A DNA stretch of 64,000 bases from Homalodisca vitripennis (taxonomy: Eukaryota > Arthropoda > Insecta > Hemiptera > Cicadellidae): positions 6,151,001 through 6,215,000 of the forward strand of contig NC_060207.1 of NCBI RefSeq assembly GCF_021130785.1, written 5' to 3'. How positions within the stretch are numbered: position 1 is the stretch's first letter; the number at the start of each line of letters is the position of its first letter. The notes under the pieces are model-generated. The model made no database searches. It was not told the DNA's origin and worked only from the letters and a program-made list of their open reading frames with translations. The position numbers and the translations under genes were made by a program. Shown piece after piece: positions 30,931 to 43,959 of the stretch.

Positions 30931-32625
30931 ACAAACTAAGTAAAATCATATAATATTTTAACATGTAACATATTCACACATGTAGCCTAACTATCCCAAC
31001 ATCATCTTTTGATGACTTTGTGTAGACTTTTATAATTTAAACACCTAAAAAACGAACTGAATGAACAAAAGTATCAATGTATGTCTGGCAAGCTGTCTAG
31101 AGAAATAGTTTATTTGTATTCTTTAACTTTTGCATGAAACTTAATTTCTACACGGCAACAGTGAGTGCTATGATGGTGAGTGTCTAACCATGGAATTCGA
31201 CTGATCGTCATTAAACCCTATTGATAAATAGGCTGACACAATTGCTCTTGTGTCTGTCGCGGGGAATTAAAATTTTCTTTTCCATATAATAAACTAATAA
31301 TTATTCAAACTGCGATGTAATGGCCAGACCTATTATTATTATTTGTAGGATGTAATGCAGTATAACGAATCCAGTTAAACGATTGTTAGATACCTAACAC
31401 CAGCGAAATGCCTAGGTTCGGGTTGTCACTGTGCATACAATTTTAGTTACTGTTAAATGTATTTCAGCTAATGAATGTAATATTAAAAATTGTTATTGTA
31501 TGCTTTTTTAAATTCTTGTTATTTAGTGGAAGTAATTTAAAAGTATTGAATAGTTTATGTATTTGACTGAAATTATTGTGTTAATCAGTCATGTCGTATC
31601 GTACAGTTGCTAAAATATGGTAGAAACCAAATATTTCTGAAGTTCACTGATAAAAGTAAACACAGTTATTTATCACAATTTATTATGATCGTATAATTGC
31701 CAGTATAAAGAATCTAAAGAAATGGTTAAATATGATTATAACATTAAGATCAGTGCAGCATAAGGGCATTTAAATACGTGACTCGTACCAAGTACTAGGG
31801 CTTTAAGGATTCTGTGAACTAGGCAAGTACTGCATCGTAACTGTTCAGTGTTCATGTGCTTGTGAAAACTATGGCTTCAACATTTCAGTTAATTCTTTAC
31901 TCTCTATTTGAAATTCAAAACTTTCAAAGTAAAATGTCGATGTTAAATAAAATGTATAAGCTAATCATATAGAGCGATTGTCTACAGTAGCGTCAAAACA
32001 AGATAAAAGTAGATCTAAGTCTTTTTATTGGCAATCACATCACAAAGCGCCATTTGACAATTGCCATTATACCGGCTTGGAAGTCTCTCTTTATGTACTT
32101 CGGACACTTGACTCTATCAAACAATAAATTAAACTCGCTACACACCCAATTGAACAAAACAATCACTTAATGCAGCCATCAGGAGGGGAACATATGTCGA
32201 AAGTAAATCTCGAGCTTAGTAGGGGCAATATGTCTGAAAGGCAGGAACAGTGACGATGGCGGGCAGGGGTGTCCACTTGCGTGACGTATTGCGTAGGGGG
32301 GGGGGTAGTCTGTGAGTGGGGGGAGGGGTGACAATCACACTCAAAACTCCCTCAGGAGCTGTAGAGCTACGTGACCTTTACACACATTGTACCTGATAGC
32401 TGTCTACAGTAGGAATGACAGTTTGATGAAAATTAAGTTTTATTTTGTAACTCATATTACTTAGGAATATAAGCCTATAACATTTAGTTTTTTAAATCTA
32501 TTCGGACTTCCATGCTGCATTATAATTAGAAAGATTAAGTACAGATCTCAACACATCTAACTAAAAGATCTCCACGAGATACTGTACGTTTAAAACACGG
32601 CATGTCACACGGGATGTCACATAAC
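30931..32625. other. Non-coding DNA with one diverged family A fragment
   Basis: 31,150-31,240 contains GGCAACAGTGAGTGCTATGATGG, the minus-strand wording of family A. 32,200-32,400 is GC-richer and includes a run of ten G (32,296-32,305) and GACAATCACAC. No gene recognised. Confidence 0.4.
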
Positions 32626-32800
32626 TGTTTTTGTTGAAGCTGCATGCAAGATTTCAAAGCTATAGCTCATTCATGCTTAAGATTTTCTGTGGACAGAGAG
32701 AAACAATTGCAATAGCCCCAGGCATACAGACGATAAAATCTGCAAGTCTACTTATTGAACTTCGACCAAATCCTATGGACAGGTATGCTCCTTCAACGCT
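32626..32800 (+). repeat. Dispersed repeat family B, copy 1
   Basis: GCATGCAAGATTTCAAAGCTATAGCTCATT followed by TTCTGTGGACAGAGAGA. The same order of words recurs at 46,640-46,760 and 55,390-55,540. Confidence 0.5.
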
Positions 32801-33149
32801 CATATTGTCTATTTATAAATGCAGTAACAATTAGCTCAATTATTTCTAGAGATATCCAGCACAAACATAAAATAAAGCAGATGGACAGAAATGTAGACAG
32901 AAGAGATTAATTTAAACAGAATCCTTTGTCGTAGCTAACCAAAATATACAGACATTAAAGACAATATCTAAACTGATACACTGGATATCACTCTTTTCTA
33001 ATGCTCAACTAAATCCAGTTAATGTCGTGCATTATTATGAAGCTGTCTCTTGTTTATAAAGAAACAAACCGATACAAAGGATTATCGAAGGTCCTGAATA
33101 TAATGTAACGAGTACTACCAAACAATTCACCTAGTACAAATATTAAATC

Positions 33150-33400
33150 TACGATTTTCTCGTTGCCATCTTTGTTATCCAAAATGACTAATGTTAAAAT
33201 TTTCACCAACGCTCAGCCAAATCTCATTGAGTGCCATGCATCATTATCGAACTCGATGTTGTTTATTGTCTGATTATAAATACAAATCGATGAAAATTTC
33301 ATGTTTATATGTCAGCTCTTTCTCCAGATATAGCCTAGCGTTGACAGATACACAGACAAAAATGAAAATTTTCCACTTCATTCGGGAACGCTCAGCCAAT
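33150..33400 (+). repeat. Dispersed repeat family A, copy 2
   Basis: CTCGTTGCCATCTTTGTTAT, then AACGCTCAGCCAAATC, then CATCATTATCGAACTCGATG. A second, more diverged fragment (AATGCTCAACTAAATCC) lies just upstream at about 33,000. Confidence 0.6.
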
Positions 33401-33420
33401 AACTTTATACATACAAGCTA

Positions 33421-34277
33421 ACACTTACTTAACACTCATATAAATGCTTCTATGTTTCTCATTATCACACACACACTTATTATCACACAATACTTAGAGT
33501 AATTTGAAATAAATAAAACGAACAGTAGATTATTACCGTTCAACATGTTCTAAGTAACAACAATAATGATATATATCTTCTAATTGAAAATTGTATTTAA
33601 TTTACATTCCAGTTGATTTATATTCTTTGCTCAAAAGGTTATTACACGACAAAGATAAAGAATCAGCTACTGACAAGCTTATCGTACTCTCATTTTTTAC
33701 TATAAATATTATTAATACAACAAAGTTATTTTTAAAGGGTGACTAACCTACCCACCACGATGCAATGTTTGGTAGTAAAAGTTTCATTTTCTCTTTACTT
33801 CCACAGGTCGCAGCAACTTTATATTAGGTGTCTCTTCTCCAATGTTTAACGTAGAAGGTACAGTTATGTTGATATATTAGCATTGTCACATAGGACATGA
33901 AAATATGTGTACTTAATATGATTGAAGCTAGGCCTCTCTGCTGACACACTTCTATTCTGTTTTATGAGTGAAACCCAGTCTGACTCGGCCAACAAGAAGT
34001 AATCAGATAAAGTTGATTAATGGGCCCGTTGTATCTCAATTCCAAAGCCATCGTCAAGGTCGTGGACCTAAAGACACAACTACGCTGAACAATATCCACA
34101 CAAGATCCTGTCTTATGTAAAGTGCGAGAATACACCAACCCGCAATGCGTCATCTCCTACGTTAACGGTAGTCAGGTGTCTCTGTCTTCACAATGTTAGT
34201 GTTCCCATGTTTGACTACAAATATACCTATACCTATATGTTCCGCTATTTGGCAGGAACATAACAATGAGTATCATC
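33421..34277. other. AT-rich non-coding DNA
   Basis: No gene recognised; a short CA repeat near 33,470. Confidence 0.35.
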
Positions 34278-34512
34278 GGGAGTGCCGATGGCCGAACGGT
34301 TTTATATGTTGGACTTTGAGTCTGAGTTGGAGATAGCGCGGGTTCGAATCCTGTCTGTGACCCTTGCACATTTTATCAATACCATCGAACTTGTACTGTA
34401 TCGACTCTCCCCCTTTTTCTGTTTGATAGTATCCTCGCACAGGCCAGTGGCCCATAAGGACGGACAGAGTAAGGCTTAAAAGGGGATCGGTTTTTCCTAA
34501 AAAAAAAAAAAA
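34278..34512 (+). mobile_element. Full-length tRNA-derived SINE with poly-A tail
   Basis: The 5' part is tRNA-like: GGGAGTGCCGATGGCCGAACGG holds an A box (TGGCCGAACGG), and GCGGGTTCGAATCC at about 34,358-34,372 is a B box, the internal RNA polymerase III promoter. The pattern with a long variable arm suggests a leucine or serine tRNA origin. A non-tRNA body follows (CCTCGCACAGGCCAGTGGCCC) and ends in TTTTTCC plus 14 A (34,499-34,512). Two other copies are at 25,666 (5' truncated) and 40,700 (minus, internally deleted). Confidence 0.88.
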
Positions 34513-36642
34513 TACAATTTTACCAGCTTACTGAAAACAGTTGTTTACATTATTTAAATAGTAGAACAACTAATATATTTATTTTGCATTGTATCGACAT
34601 TGCTACTCCAGCTTCGTGGTTCGCAAACAGAAACGTTAACTACTGACTCGACCGTTGATTTTGTTACATTTACCAAATTCTATTCAGAGTTGATCGGAAC
34701 GTGGCGAGATAGTGTATAGCAGCTTCATTTGAAGGTAAAACATATTGCACGAAGTATAATAATGACAAATAATATTGGATTGTCATGGAGAGTTAACAAA
34801 GTACAAAGCACGCTGAGACCCGACCCTTTGTCAGCTCACTTATTATCTCCACAGTCCATTACGTCCTGCCCTTTGTGTTGTTATATTTCATTTCTTTTCC
34901 CATTTTAAGAGAGGAGAAAAAGATTCACATTTTCACCATTCCTTGTTTTAATTTAGGTTTAATCGTTTCACTGGAATTGATCTGAAAATGGGTTTGGTTT
35001 GTGCAGTGTACGGTGAAAACTCTAAATATATCTCCCTTTAGGATCATGAATACAAATATATTTAGTAAAAGTATGAATGAAACTTGAATTGTAAAACATT
35101 TAAGAATTTTCAGTTAAAATAAGCAAATGGATAACACAACATCTTAGAACGACTTGGCAGCGTTTATGTCATTTAACTATAACAAGTATAGGCTATATTT
35201 AAAAACATTTTTATGTTAATTGAGATAAATATTGAATATAATAAAATTAAAATTAAGTGAAATGTTACGTAATGGCATCTCTCCATGAGGATAAAAAGAT
35301 TACAACAGACTCTTCCAGGTGTAGCAATTATTCCTTCTTCCATGATTTAAATCACAGAATTGAAAAATTGAAATACATTGACACATTACAATTCCTAGAT
35401 TTCTTTAAGGAGTGACCGATTCCCTTTTAAACCCTTTCAGTGTGTGAGGATCTTATTAAACAACCCAGAGGGGATAATAAAGTACGAGGTGTAATATGAT
35501 GTAGTAGGCCAATGGTAAAAAAGTACAGAGAGGATTGCCAAATTAAGGTGTCCTAACAACTCGTATATTGGCACAATACAATATACAATATAGACCCCCG
35601 ACCTTACTCATCCACAGAATATCTTGCGACTCCGGAAGCTTCGCAAACGTCCTTTTATGACTTCTTGCAATTTCTAAGCTTCTTTTCCTAAGAGAATATA
35701 ACTATTCTGTTCTATTTAACAAGCTACGCTTATCCAATATATGTGTATCCAAGGCATTACCCTATATTTTCACAAAATACTGCAGTACAATATATCAGCA
35801 AACCCAAAAGTCTCACCACTCCCCTATCATCTTTTGAGCAGAAAACACATCACTCATCCATGGGGGATCGGTATAAAACTAAAACTCAAGGGGTTTAGGA
35901 TGTAGGAGAACTTAAACTCCAACCCTAAATGGGGAATTGGAGAAGGGAGTAGTGCTGAAGTTAACATTTTTTATTTAAAACTCCAATCTCATTTTAGAGG
36001 CTATTGTACGAGAGTACAAACGACGCTAACTATGAATAAACGTTTCAATATAAAAATGGTGACCTGTCACAAGTTTTAAATCAAAATACAATAAAAATCA
36101 ATACAACTGTTATGAACTGTCTGCGTCAATAATCTAAAACACTATAAATGAAACTAATACACTTTTCCCCTTAATGGTGGTTTGGTTCCCAGTGCTCCCA
36201 CCACAGGCCTTATATAAGAAATTACTATAAGTAATTAATTGCTGCGAACATATTTTATTAATTGGAAGAGCCTGTTAAATGTAATAACTGTTCTCTGTAA
36301 ATATTGTAACATAACAGAACAACCATATTTTCAAGTAATTAAGCTATAATATTAAATTTATTTATATTTATAGTCGTAAAGCATAGATTCAATTTGAAAG
36401 TAGAAACAACTATTTACTCAATCTTTTCCGCTATAGCTATCGAGCACAAATTATCCAAAAAAGAAAATTTGAAGTTTTAGAAAAATATACTTTTACGTAT
36501 AAATTATAGCAAAGATTAAGAATGCGGTTTGATCAGTGCTGTAATTCAGATATCAGAGACAAAGTTACTATATAATTTGTACTAAAGGCTTATAAAACCC
36601 AACTTCTTTAATAGAATTTGGCTTTTCGGATCCATACATTTT
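34513..36642. other. AT-rich non-coding DNA
   Basis: No gene recognised. Around 35,430-35,500 there is weak similarity to the SINE body (GTGTGAGGATCTTATTAAAC, GAGGGGATAA), too diverged to annotate separately. Confidence 0.35.
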
Positions 36643-36915
36643 TTAAGCGCGAAATTTGACAAACTCAACTATGAAACTGCAAATGCCTTTGACGGGGAAA
36701 AATCCAGTGGTCATAAGTATACACTCTGGCATATTTTCTTGATCGGGGCAACTAGGCATACTCAAGCTTGGCTTCGGGAATATAATTAGTTCAAACCCGA
36801 ACTGCTCAATCATTCGGAAGTAAGAGCCATTAGCAATTTCGCTTAACAATTGAGGCTTAGCAACACCCACATACCATAAACCTAAAGTGCGGCTACTTCC
36901 GTTTATAAACCACAT
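36643..36915 (-). CDS. Unidentified 90-residue open frame, possible exon
   Basis: The frame is GC-richer than its flanks and has a balanced composition with Trp, Pro, Cys and Gly (for example GLWYVGVAKPQLL and PSCPDQENMPECILM). It stays open a few codons upstream of the ATG and ends in TAA. I see no domain, signal peptide or clear splice sites. It could be a genuine small exon, a gene relic or chance. Confidence 0.25.
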   Translation of the reverse strand: MWFINGSSRTLGLWYVGVAKPQLLSEIANGSYFRMIEQFGFELIIFPKPSLSMPSCPDQENMPECILMTTGFFPVKGICSFIVEFVKFRA

Positions 36916-37620
36916 AGAGCCGCATAATCTATTACTTCATAAGTGTGTTAACTAAAAAGATAATGACTTCGACTTTAAGATTCCTTTACACCGAGCTGAA
37001 ATAGTTATTTTGTTACCCAAATCCCAGGAGTCTTTAAAATAACGTAATGATATTTTGGAAAGAATCTGACTTATTTCACAAGTATTTACAAAATCGGTGT
37101 CAAACTCCAGTTTTTAAGGGTCCCAAAACCTAAATCCAAAATTGATTAGGGTTTCGAAATATTTCTCAGAGACTATTATTTATAATTCAGTAGTGGTTTT
37201 AAGATAATTTAAACAGAGTACCTACGTTAATGGGTTCCCTGTTTTTGAGCAGAAAATTGAGTATGATTCCACGGGTAGCTGTTAGTATATTATATAATTT
37301 TATTTCTACAGCATAGGGACTCGTATATCTGAAGGGGGTTGAAACAATAATATAACATACGTTGAAAAGAAGGTTCTGAGAATACAACGATAAACGTTAA
37401 CATATTGCAATTTAAACATCTTGTCCCTTAAGAGTAATCGCGGTTTTCAGATATTTACGTTAAGAACGAGCAGTACACTGTGCAGCCGAAGACGCTCTCT
37501 CGACAATAATTGGCGGTGGGTCGCAGTGGCCGCGAGATCCCAACAGCCGGTCAAGATAACCTGACCCTCGCTCACGTTTTCTGCCGGAGAACGACAACGG
37601 ACGAGACGGACTTTTCAATT

Positions 37621-37824
37621 ATGGATCCTTGTCGACAACAACTCACCATTACCGGGAAGATTGCGGGTGGCTCTGAGCTCAAACCACTTGTACTGGAGGA
37701 GGCTGACCTTTCCAGTGTAAATATCAGCGCCCAGTTTATGGTCGATCGCAGTCACTACTTTCTTCGGGCTGATTTCGGTAGGGAAATAGTCTCCCGGCTC
37801 AGTCGGAAGAAGTGGATAAATTTT
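37621..37824 (+). CDS. Possible first coding exon, unidentified
   Basis: An ATG at 37,621 (CAATTATGGATCC) opens a frame that reads MDPCRQQLTITGKIAGGSEL and reaches a donor-like GTGAGA at 37,825 after exactly 68 codons. The preceding 180 bp are GC-rich (37,470-37,620), like a 5' untranslated region. The frame itself continues to 37,881. No family recognised. A retrotransposon fragment is an alternative. Confidence 0.3.
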
Positions 37825-37881
37825 GTGAGAGCAGAAATCATAAGTTATTTCTTATGGAAGTTACATCTGGAAAACCTTTAG

Positions 37882-39421
37882 AGATACAAAATGATTGTGT
37901 GTTACAAACGTTTAGGAATATATTAGCATTCCAGAACACTTTTTATTCTTATATATCGGTGCATAAATCACGGAGTTATTTGTTTTTATGACCGCTAAAT
38001 TGGAACGGGATAGCGTACAAAACTAGCCAATAAACCTAGACGAGATATCTGCAAAATAAATAGTTAAATCAAGATTGGATACTTTAGGGTAGTTATTGAT
38101 TCTACAAGCCACGTTATGCAGCATAAATAAAAACTATGTAAAGGGGGTGGTTTTGGACTCAGGGGGTCATGTTTGATTAAGTTGCACGTTTTTTTACGTG
38201 CTACCATCTGGAAAATTGCAATAGGCAGATTTTGTATGTAAAATGTAACTAATTCTCCTTGCTATGTGCAGTATCATACTTTACAGTATTTCTTGAAATG
38301 TAAAACATTGACATTATATCTTTCTATACCAGTGAAATAAATATAATCCAATCCAAGTATTAAATGAACACGATTGTTGTTTGGTATAATAAAATAAAAG
38401 AAGTTATATTACATCACAAAACAATGTCAATAGCTAATATGACGGCTTGTATAAATTGCGTTTTGAATGTTCTATAGTTTTGATCTGGGATCGAAAAGTG
38501 ACACTAATAAAACTGAAGTTTTTAGTCTAAAACACAATCAGTTGATTATTTGATATTACTGTATAAATTCAAAAAGTAAATATTTAGAAGTTGAATTTTA
38601 TAGATGCAGTCAATATAATTAGAAGTTACGTCATAAAAACGACCAGTTACACAGAATATAGTATAATAATTATATAAATTTAAATATCCTGAATAAAGTA
38701 AATGTGTTATATGAAATAACATATAATAAATATGAAATATGTTATTTTTCTAAATATAGGACTCCTATAACATTCCGTGAGCTATATTTTTTCTTAAAAC
38801 CTAAATGTTTTTTCTGAAAAGACATTAAGGAAAATATTCAACCAATTTTGAGGATTTTACTTGTTTCAGTATTTTATATACCACGAAACACTGTTATAGA
38901 AAACGCTTTTCTTGTATTATATAAAGATAATTAATCTACAAGGCTTTTTATTAATTAAATCGTAAATAATCATACTATTTATTGGCTGGGTGTTTGTGAA
39001 GCCCAGAGAGAGAAGTATTTCTGTCTGTCTGTCTATCTGTAAGTGTGTCTGCATATATATATATATGTCATCAATGTGCCAATTAATTTCTTAAATTTGT
39101 CCATGGAAAATTAACCGATATCACAGGTGGTTAAAAATGTAGACTGATTTTATTTTTGGTAAAAGCTGGCTACTTCCTTACACACAAGTTTTCCTTAATA
39201 GAATACCTTTTCCTAAAGTAAGCTTTTAAGAAAGAATATGAAATTGGGTTGGAAATGTTAATTTAAGTAATTAAATAATACTAAGATATTAGAAATTTAG
39301 ATTTACGCAGAACTTTATAAGAAATAAAATCAATAACATTAATTTGATCACAAAAACACAGTAAAACTTAGAGATTACTATTAAAAACACTTACTTTTGC
39401 TATAATTAAAATTGTAAAGTA
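37882..39421. other. AT-rich non-coding DNA
   Basis: No gene recognised. A GTCTGTCTGTCT stretch near 39,020 and an AT microsatellite at about 39,050-39,066. Confidence 0.4.
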
Positions 39422-40017
39422 CCCAGTCCAAGACTTAAAATACGGAGGGGATTGTGAGCCCTGTACAAGTTTGTGTTTAAGAGCAGCTTGCAAGCCAAAC
39501 AAAGGATGAGCAGTATTATAGCTTGAGATATCTAAAGTACGGAAGGGATTGCGAGGCCTGTACAAGTTTGTGTTTAAGAGCAGCTTGCAAGCCAAACAAA
39601 GGATGAACAGTATTATAGCTTGAGATATCTAAAGTACGGAAGGGATTGCGAGGCCTGTACAAGTTTGTGTTTAAGAGCAGCTTGCAAGCCAAACAAAGGA
39701 TGAGCAGTATTATAGCTTGAGATATCTAAAGTACGGAAGGGATTGCGAGGCCTGTACAAGTTTGTGTTTAAGAGCAGCTTGCAAGCCAAACAAAGGATGA
39801 GCAGTATTATAGCTTGAGGTATCTAAAGTACGGAAGGGATTGCGAGGCCTGTACAAGTTTGTGTTTAAGAGCAGCTTGCAAGCCAAACAAAGGATGAGCA
39901 GTATTATAGCTTGAGGTATCTAAAGTACGGAAGGGATTGCGAGGCCTGTACAAGTTTGTGTTTAAGAGCAGCTTGCAAGCCAAACAAAGGATGAACAGTA
40001 TTATAGCTTGAGGTATC
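39422..40017. repeat. Tandem array, 97-bp unit, 6 copies
   Basis: CTGTACAAGTTTGTG begins at 39,461, 39,558, 39,655, 39,752, 39,849 and 39,946, a constant 97 bp. The copies are nearly identical except the first. Minus-strand open frames across it are accidental, because 97 is not a multiple of three. Confidence 0.95.
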
Positions 40018-40690
40018 CAAAGACATCTCTTTGAACTTGGCTTTCGTCGGACTTTGCCAACAAATGAACCACAACAGACTATCTGTTAAACGAAATTTAT
40101 TAAACATTGTTATTAAAAAGGGTTTTACAAAGCTTTATTATAAGTTTTGAAGGGAACAAAGCATTGAATGAAATATTTGTAAGTTTCCGTGATTAAATTT
40201 AGAATTATTTCGCTAGTGAAACATTTGATTATCCTTTACCGTGTAAATTTACTTCCTGTACGGATTAAAATTTCTATTGAAAAGTTAAGTACTATCACAT
40301 GTTTTAGTGGTTTAAAATATTTAAACATAAATAAATACTATTATATAGATTAATCTTAATTATAAAAGACAGTAATAAATTACTGTAAATAGTTTTAAAT
40401 TCTGATTGAGGTAAAAGTTAAAAGAAAATGCAACAAAATAAGAATTGAATATAAAATTATCTAAGTTCTATAGCCTAGTGGATGAAACTAGTAGACAGGA
40501 CTAGACCAGGATAATAAATTTTGCTCTGACTATTGGTGTGAGTAGTAATAAAAGGCCATAAGGAGAGTACTTTGAGAGTATTTACTGATTTTATATGCCT
40601 TTTTATAAATTGTCTGGACATTTTTAGAATTTACTGACAAAATGGTACAGAAAACTACCACAGAGAATAGTGTTTATTATATTTTGTTTA
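40018..40690. other. AT-rich non-coding DNA
   Basis: No gene recognised. Confidence 0.35.
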
Positions 40691-40694
40691 TTTT

Positions 40695-40830
40695 TTTAAA
40701 GGAGAGTACTGTCTTCTTTTAAACCTAACCCTCCCATCCCTCATGGCCTTATCGAATTTGATCAGGCACTATCTATAACTCAGATCCAAAGTCTGACGTC
40801 ATAGACCGCTCGGCCATCGGCACTCCCAGT
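40695..40830 (-). repeat. tRNA-derived SINE, internally deleted
   Basis: On the minus strand, GGGAGTGCCGATGGCCGAGCGG (A box) and GACTTTGGATCTGAGTTATAG match the SINE head at 34,278. The B box is missing: the sequence jumps into the GGCCATGAGG part of the body. Confidence 0.75.
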
Positions 40831-42239
40831 TTTATTCCGGAAGTATATAACTGAATCGCATCCATCTAAAACAGGAACGCTGGTATAATGCCGAGTCCAT
40901 CTGAATTAGGCTAGAGCATCAATGTCTTTCCAGAAGTGCTTCATGGGGTATACTGAAGACCCTTACGAATTTAGAAAATGTGGACCATTCATGAGATTGT
41001 AAAGATCCGTGGAATTGTAAAGAAGTATATAACCTGTTTTAGAATAGAAAGCTCCACGCGCAGATCCTAAATCAAATTTATAGGTATAACATTATTTTAT
41101 TTGGCAGCTGACTATGAGAAGCTGTGACCATTGTTTTCTAACTGCACCTACCTCACTTTGAGCTCAAGGAATTAATAAAAAAATGATATGGGGAAAGATA
41201 ACATAGGCATGAATAAGAAGACATTAAAATTTTGAAATCAGCAGACTTGTAGTATATAGATACAAATTATATTACAGTAGTTTATTGGTTAAACTACTTT
41301 CCATAGCTTAGCAGAACTCCAGAACACATACGTTCCTAGAATTAGTGATGACCTTGTAGTTGTTTGGGTCTTAAAACTAGGTTGGTTGAAGGATTCATAG
41401 GGTGAGGGAATCCGGAACCGGAACAGTGCAAGACAAGGATTTAGTAAGAAATGTTGGAAGCCACTGTGCAATGTAAGAATGCAGACCTAGCAAATACAGA
41501 AAGAAATGTACACTAGAGGTCTGGAGTGAGAATGGGGAGAGAAAGGTGGTGAGATGTCTCTTGAAATCAATCACTTATTGTATAATGGGATCATCCTGTG
41601 TTTGCAGACTCTTAGAAATATACACGTATGAGCATCAAAGGTATATACAACCCAAAATAACCTAAAGGCCTAATAAATTCAATAAGTATTTAATCACATA
41701 ATCATTGAGGTAGTTTATATATGTGTATTTACCTATATAATAAGCCAATGTTATAACCAGGAAGGTTCACTTTTGCCTCGTTTATACCTTTCAGTTGATA
41801 CTACAATGGAAAAAGCAAAAACCGATGTGCCACTTAAGTTTGGGCAACCTTATGCCCAGGAGCGGCATATCACTAACCACAAATGTCGAGATATTAGGGT
41901 GGAAGAGTGGATCGATAAATCTAGTATACTGAGTGATATGGCTATTGGAGACGGTGGGGTTCCTTAAGTTACGGGCTGTTGCTACCCTAGACTGTAGGGT
42001 GTGCAATCCCCCTGCCTGCTTTGACTGGAGAGGCTGGTACAGAGCTTTTCCTCTTCTTTTAAGAAGACATGGCAGATTAATACCCAAAACCCACTACGGA
42101 AGCAGTAAAAGAGGTCCTTTTTTGACTAAGCGTGATTTCTCACTTCTTGCCTTAATAAAACCACAAAAAGCCAACGTTACCTTTGAAGTTTTAAAAAGCA
42201 ACATTACATTGTTAATTGAATATGCTAATGGCACAGTGT
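40831..42239. other. Non-coding DNA
   Basis: No gene recognised. From about 41,780 to 42,240 it is GC-richer and may belong to the 5S-derived repeat that follows. Overlapping short frames on both strands here have no domain. Confidence 0.4.
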
Positions 42240-42430
42240 AGCGGGTACGGCGGTTAATGCAAGCTAACAGAATCAAGCAACGTCCAGCGTGGTTGTTTCT
42301 TGGATGGGTGACCGCTGAGCGATTAAATCCCTGCAAGCAGCCCGTCTGCCTTGCCATTGGTGTTGGTCCGGAAGTCACCTTTAAGCCGTTGGTTCTCAGG
42401 TTGTATCAAAGAGAGTTTACTAGCCCTAAC
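42240..42430 (+). repeat. 5S rRNA-derived dispersed repeat
   Basis: 42,272-42,320 reads ATCAAGCAACGTCCAGCG and TTCTTGGATGGGTGACCGC, a close match to the internal promoter region of animal 5S rRNA genes (A box, intermediate element, C box). The body after it (CTGCAAGCAGCCCGTCTGCC, CACCTTTAAGCCGTTGGT) is shared with the copy at 55,885-55,989. The first part of 5S rRNA is not recognisable. The layout is that of a SINE3-type repeat transcribed from a type 1 polymerase III promoter. Confidence 0.75.
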
Positions 42431-43806
42431 TTCACCTGATAAAATAATTCTTTGAATTTGTTTTTTTGAGTATGCTCAGTAATTTTGTTATTTTTGGTAC
42501 TATCTTGTAGTATATCCTTGAATACTTTTAGCTATTGGAGTTTATTAGTATTAAATTATTTATGTATAAGTTATGCAATAATTAAGTTAAATAAAACTGT
42601 AAACTACTATGAATGATACAACACAGCAATGTCAATGTAAAACTAAGTGAGTAAAACAGCGGTTGCCAGGCCACATAATAAAGTGGTTGAGACAGTTTGA
42701 ATATTGCTAAAATAAGTAATAAAGGCATTGTAATGAAGTCCATGGGTAAAGAAGTAAGAGATTTGATTTGGAGAGTTTCTTCTCTCGAAATTAAACGCCA
42801 AGTCGTATTAATTAGGACATCGTCTATTTAAGCTGCTCCGCACTGAGGAGATCGCCCTGATTTGCTTTATTGCTATAAACTTAAGTTTAACTATTTCATT
42901 TTGTACTCAGATTAAACTTGACAACAAATTACTTCGAGAAGTTTTAAATTAAACGTAATAAGTTGTCAGAGACAAGTATTGTGAATATAACTGAAAGAAA
43001 TACACTGATCAGCTATTGACAAGTGGGCTTTATTTGTATAATAATACTGAAAATGATACAATCTATCGTTTATTTAGAAGCGAACACCGACTTTTATTTC
43101 AAACCAATGTTTTAAAAAAAGAATTGCTACATTTTAGAGGTCATATGAGGTCATAGAGGTTATGTACTGATCTAAGTAATGAGTTTAATAAGGAACAAGA
43201 AGATTGAGAATATTCTATAGGAGTTTTTTCGTTAGTGTTTTATTGGATGAATGCTAAATGCTCAATATCAAAATCGTTATCCTAAATATTTTATTGTGAA
43301 TCATTCAAACGTTTGTAAGGAAACATACACATTCCTACTGTCCAGTACAGAGTTCCTTTCCAGACAGATACTTTTACATATTTGTCCATTCTCCTTGCGG
43401 TGAAAACTTATTTTATACTTTTCTAGCTGTTACCATTTTCTGTTCCATACACGAAGTTTCAAATTACATTTTCCTGCGCCTTTTACACATATATGATATT
43501 TCTATTTGCAGTGTGAACGCAATATATGTATACATTTTTGAGCACCGTGTTTCCTCACATCTCAGTTAATAGTTTTATAACAAAAGTGTACTGTTTCATT
43601 ATCTTCATCTTCATAAATTTACTAAATTATTGCAAAATATAGTGTATACCTTAAAACATCAAACCATAAAAGCCTGTTTGAACAATTGCGTTGAGGATTG
43701 GAACCATTAATTACATTACTGTAGGTTAACCTCTTTATGATTATTTGGTTGGAGGAGACAATGAATAACTCCAAAGACAAAAATCACAGTAGATTTATTA
43801 ATTATA

Positions 43807-43808
<2 letters not shown>
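42431..43808. other. AT-rich non-coding DNA
   Basis: No gene recognised. Confidence 0.4.

Positions 43809-43866
<58 letters not shown>
43809..43866. repeat. (TA)n microsatellite
   Basis: An uninterrupted TA run of about 58 bp. Confidence 0.98.
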
Positions 43867-43869
<3 letters not shown>

Positions 43870-43959
43870 GAACACTAAATACTTCATAGTTAAAAAGAAT
43901 ATACAATCGTTTCAGTGGTTTTGATAATCGTACATCTTAAGGATGAACCAAACTTGCAG

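Noticed and set aside
34278..34365. Functional tRNA gene
   Set aside because: A and B boxes are present but the sequence continues into a shared body with poly-A, and the tRNA fold is imperfect; it is a SINE head.
39368..40107. Minus-strand frames in the 97-bp array
   Set aside because: The 97-bp period shifts frame in each copy, so a repeated protein is impossible.
42240..42430. Functional 5S rRNA gene
   Set aside because: Only the internal promoter half matches 5S; the start and end of the rRNA are missing.
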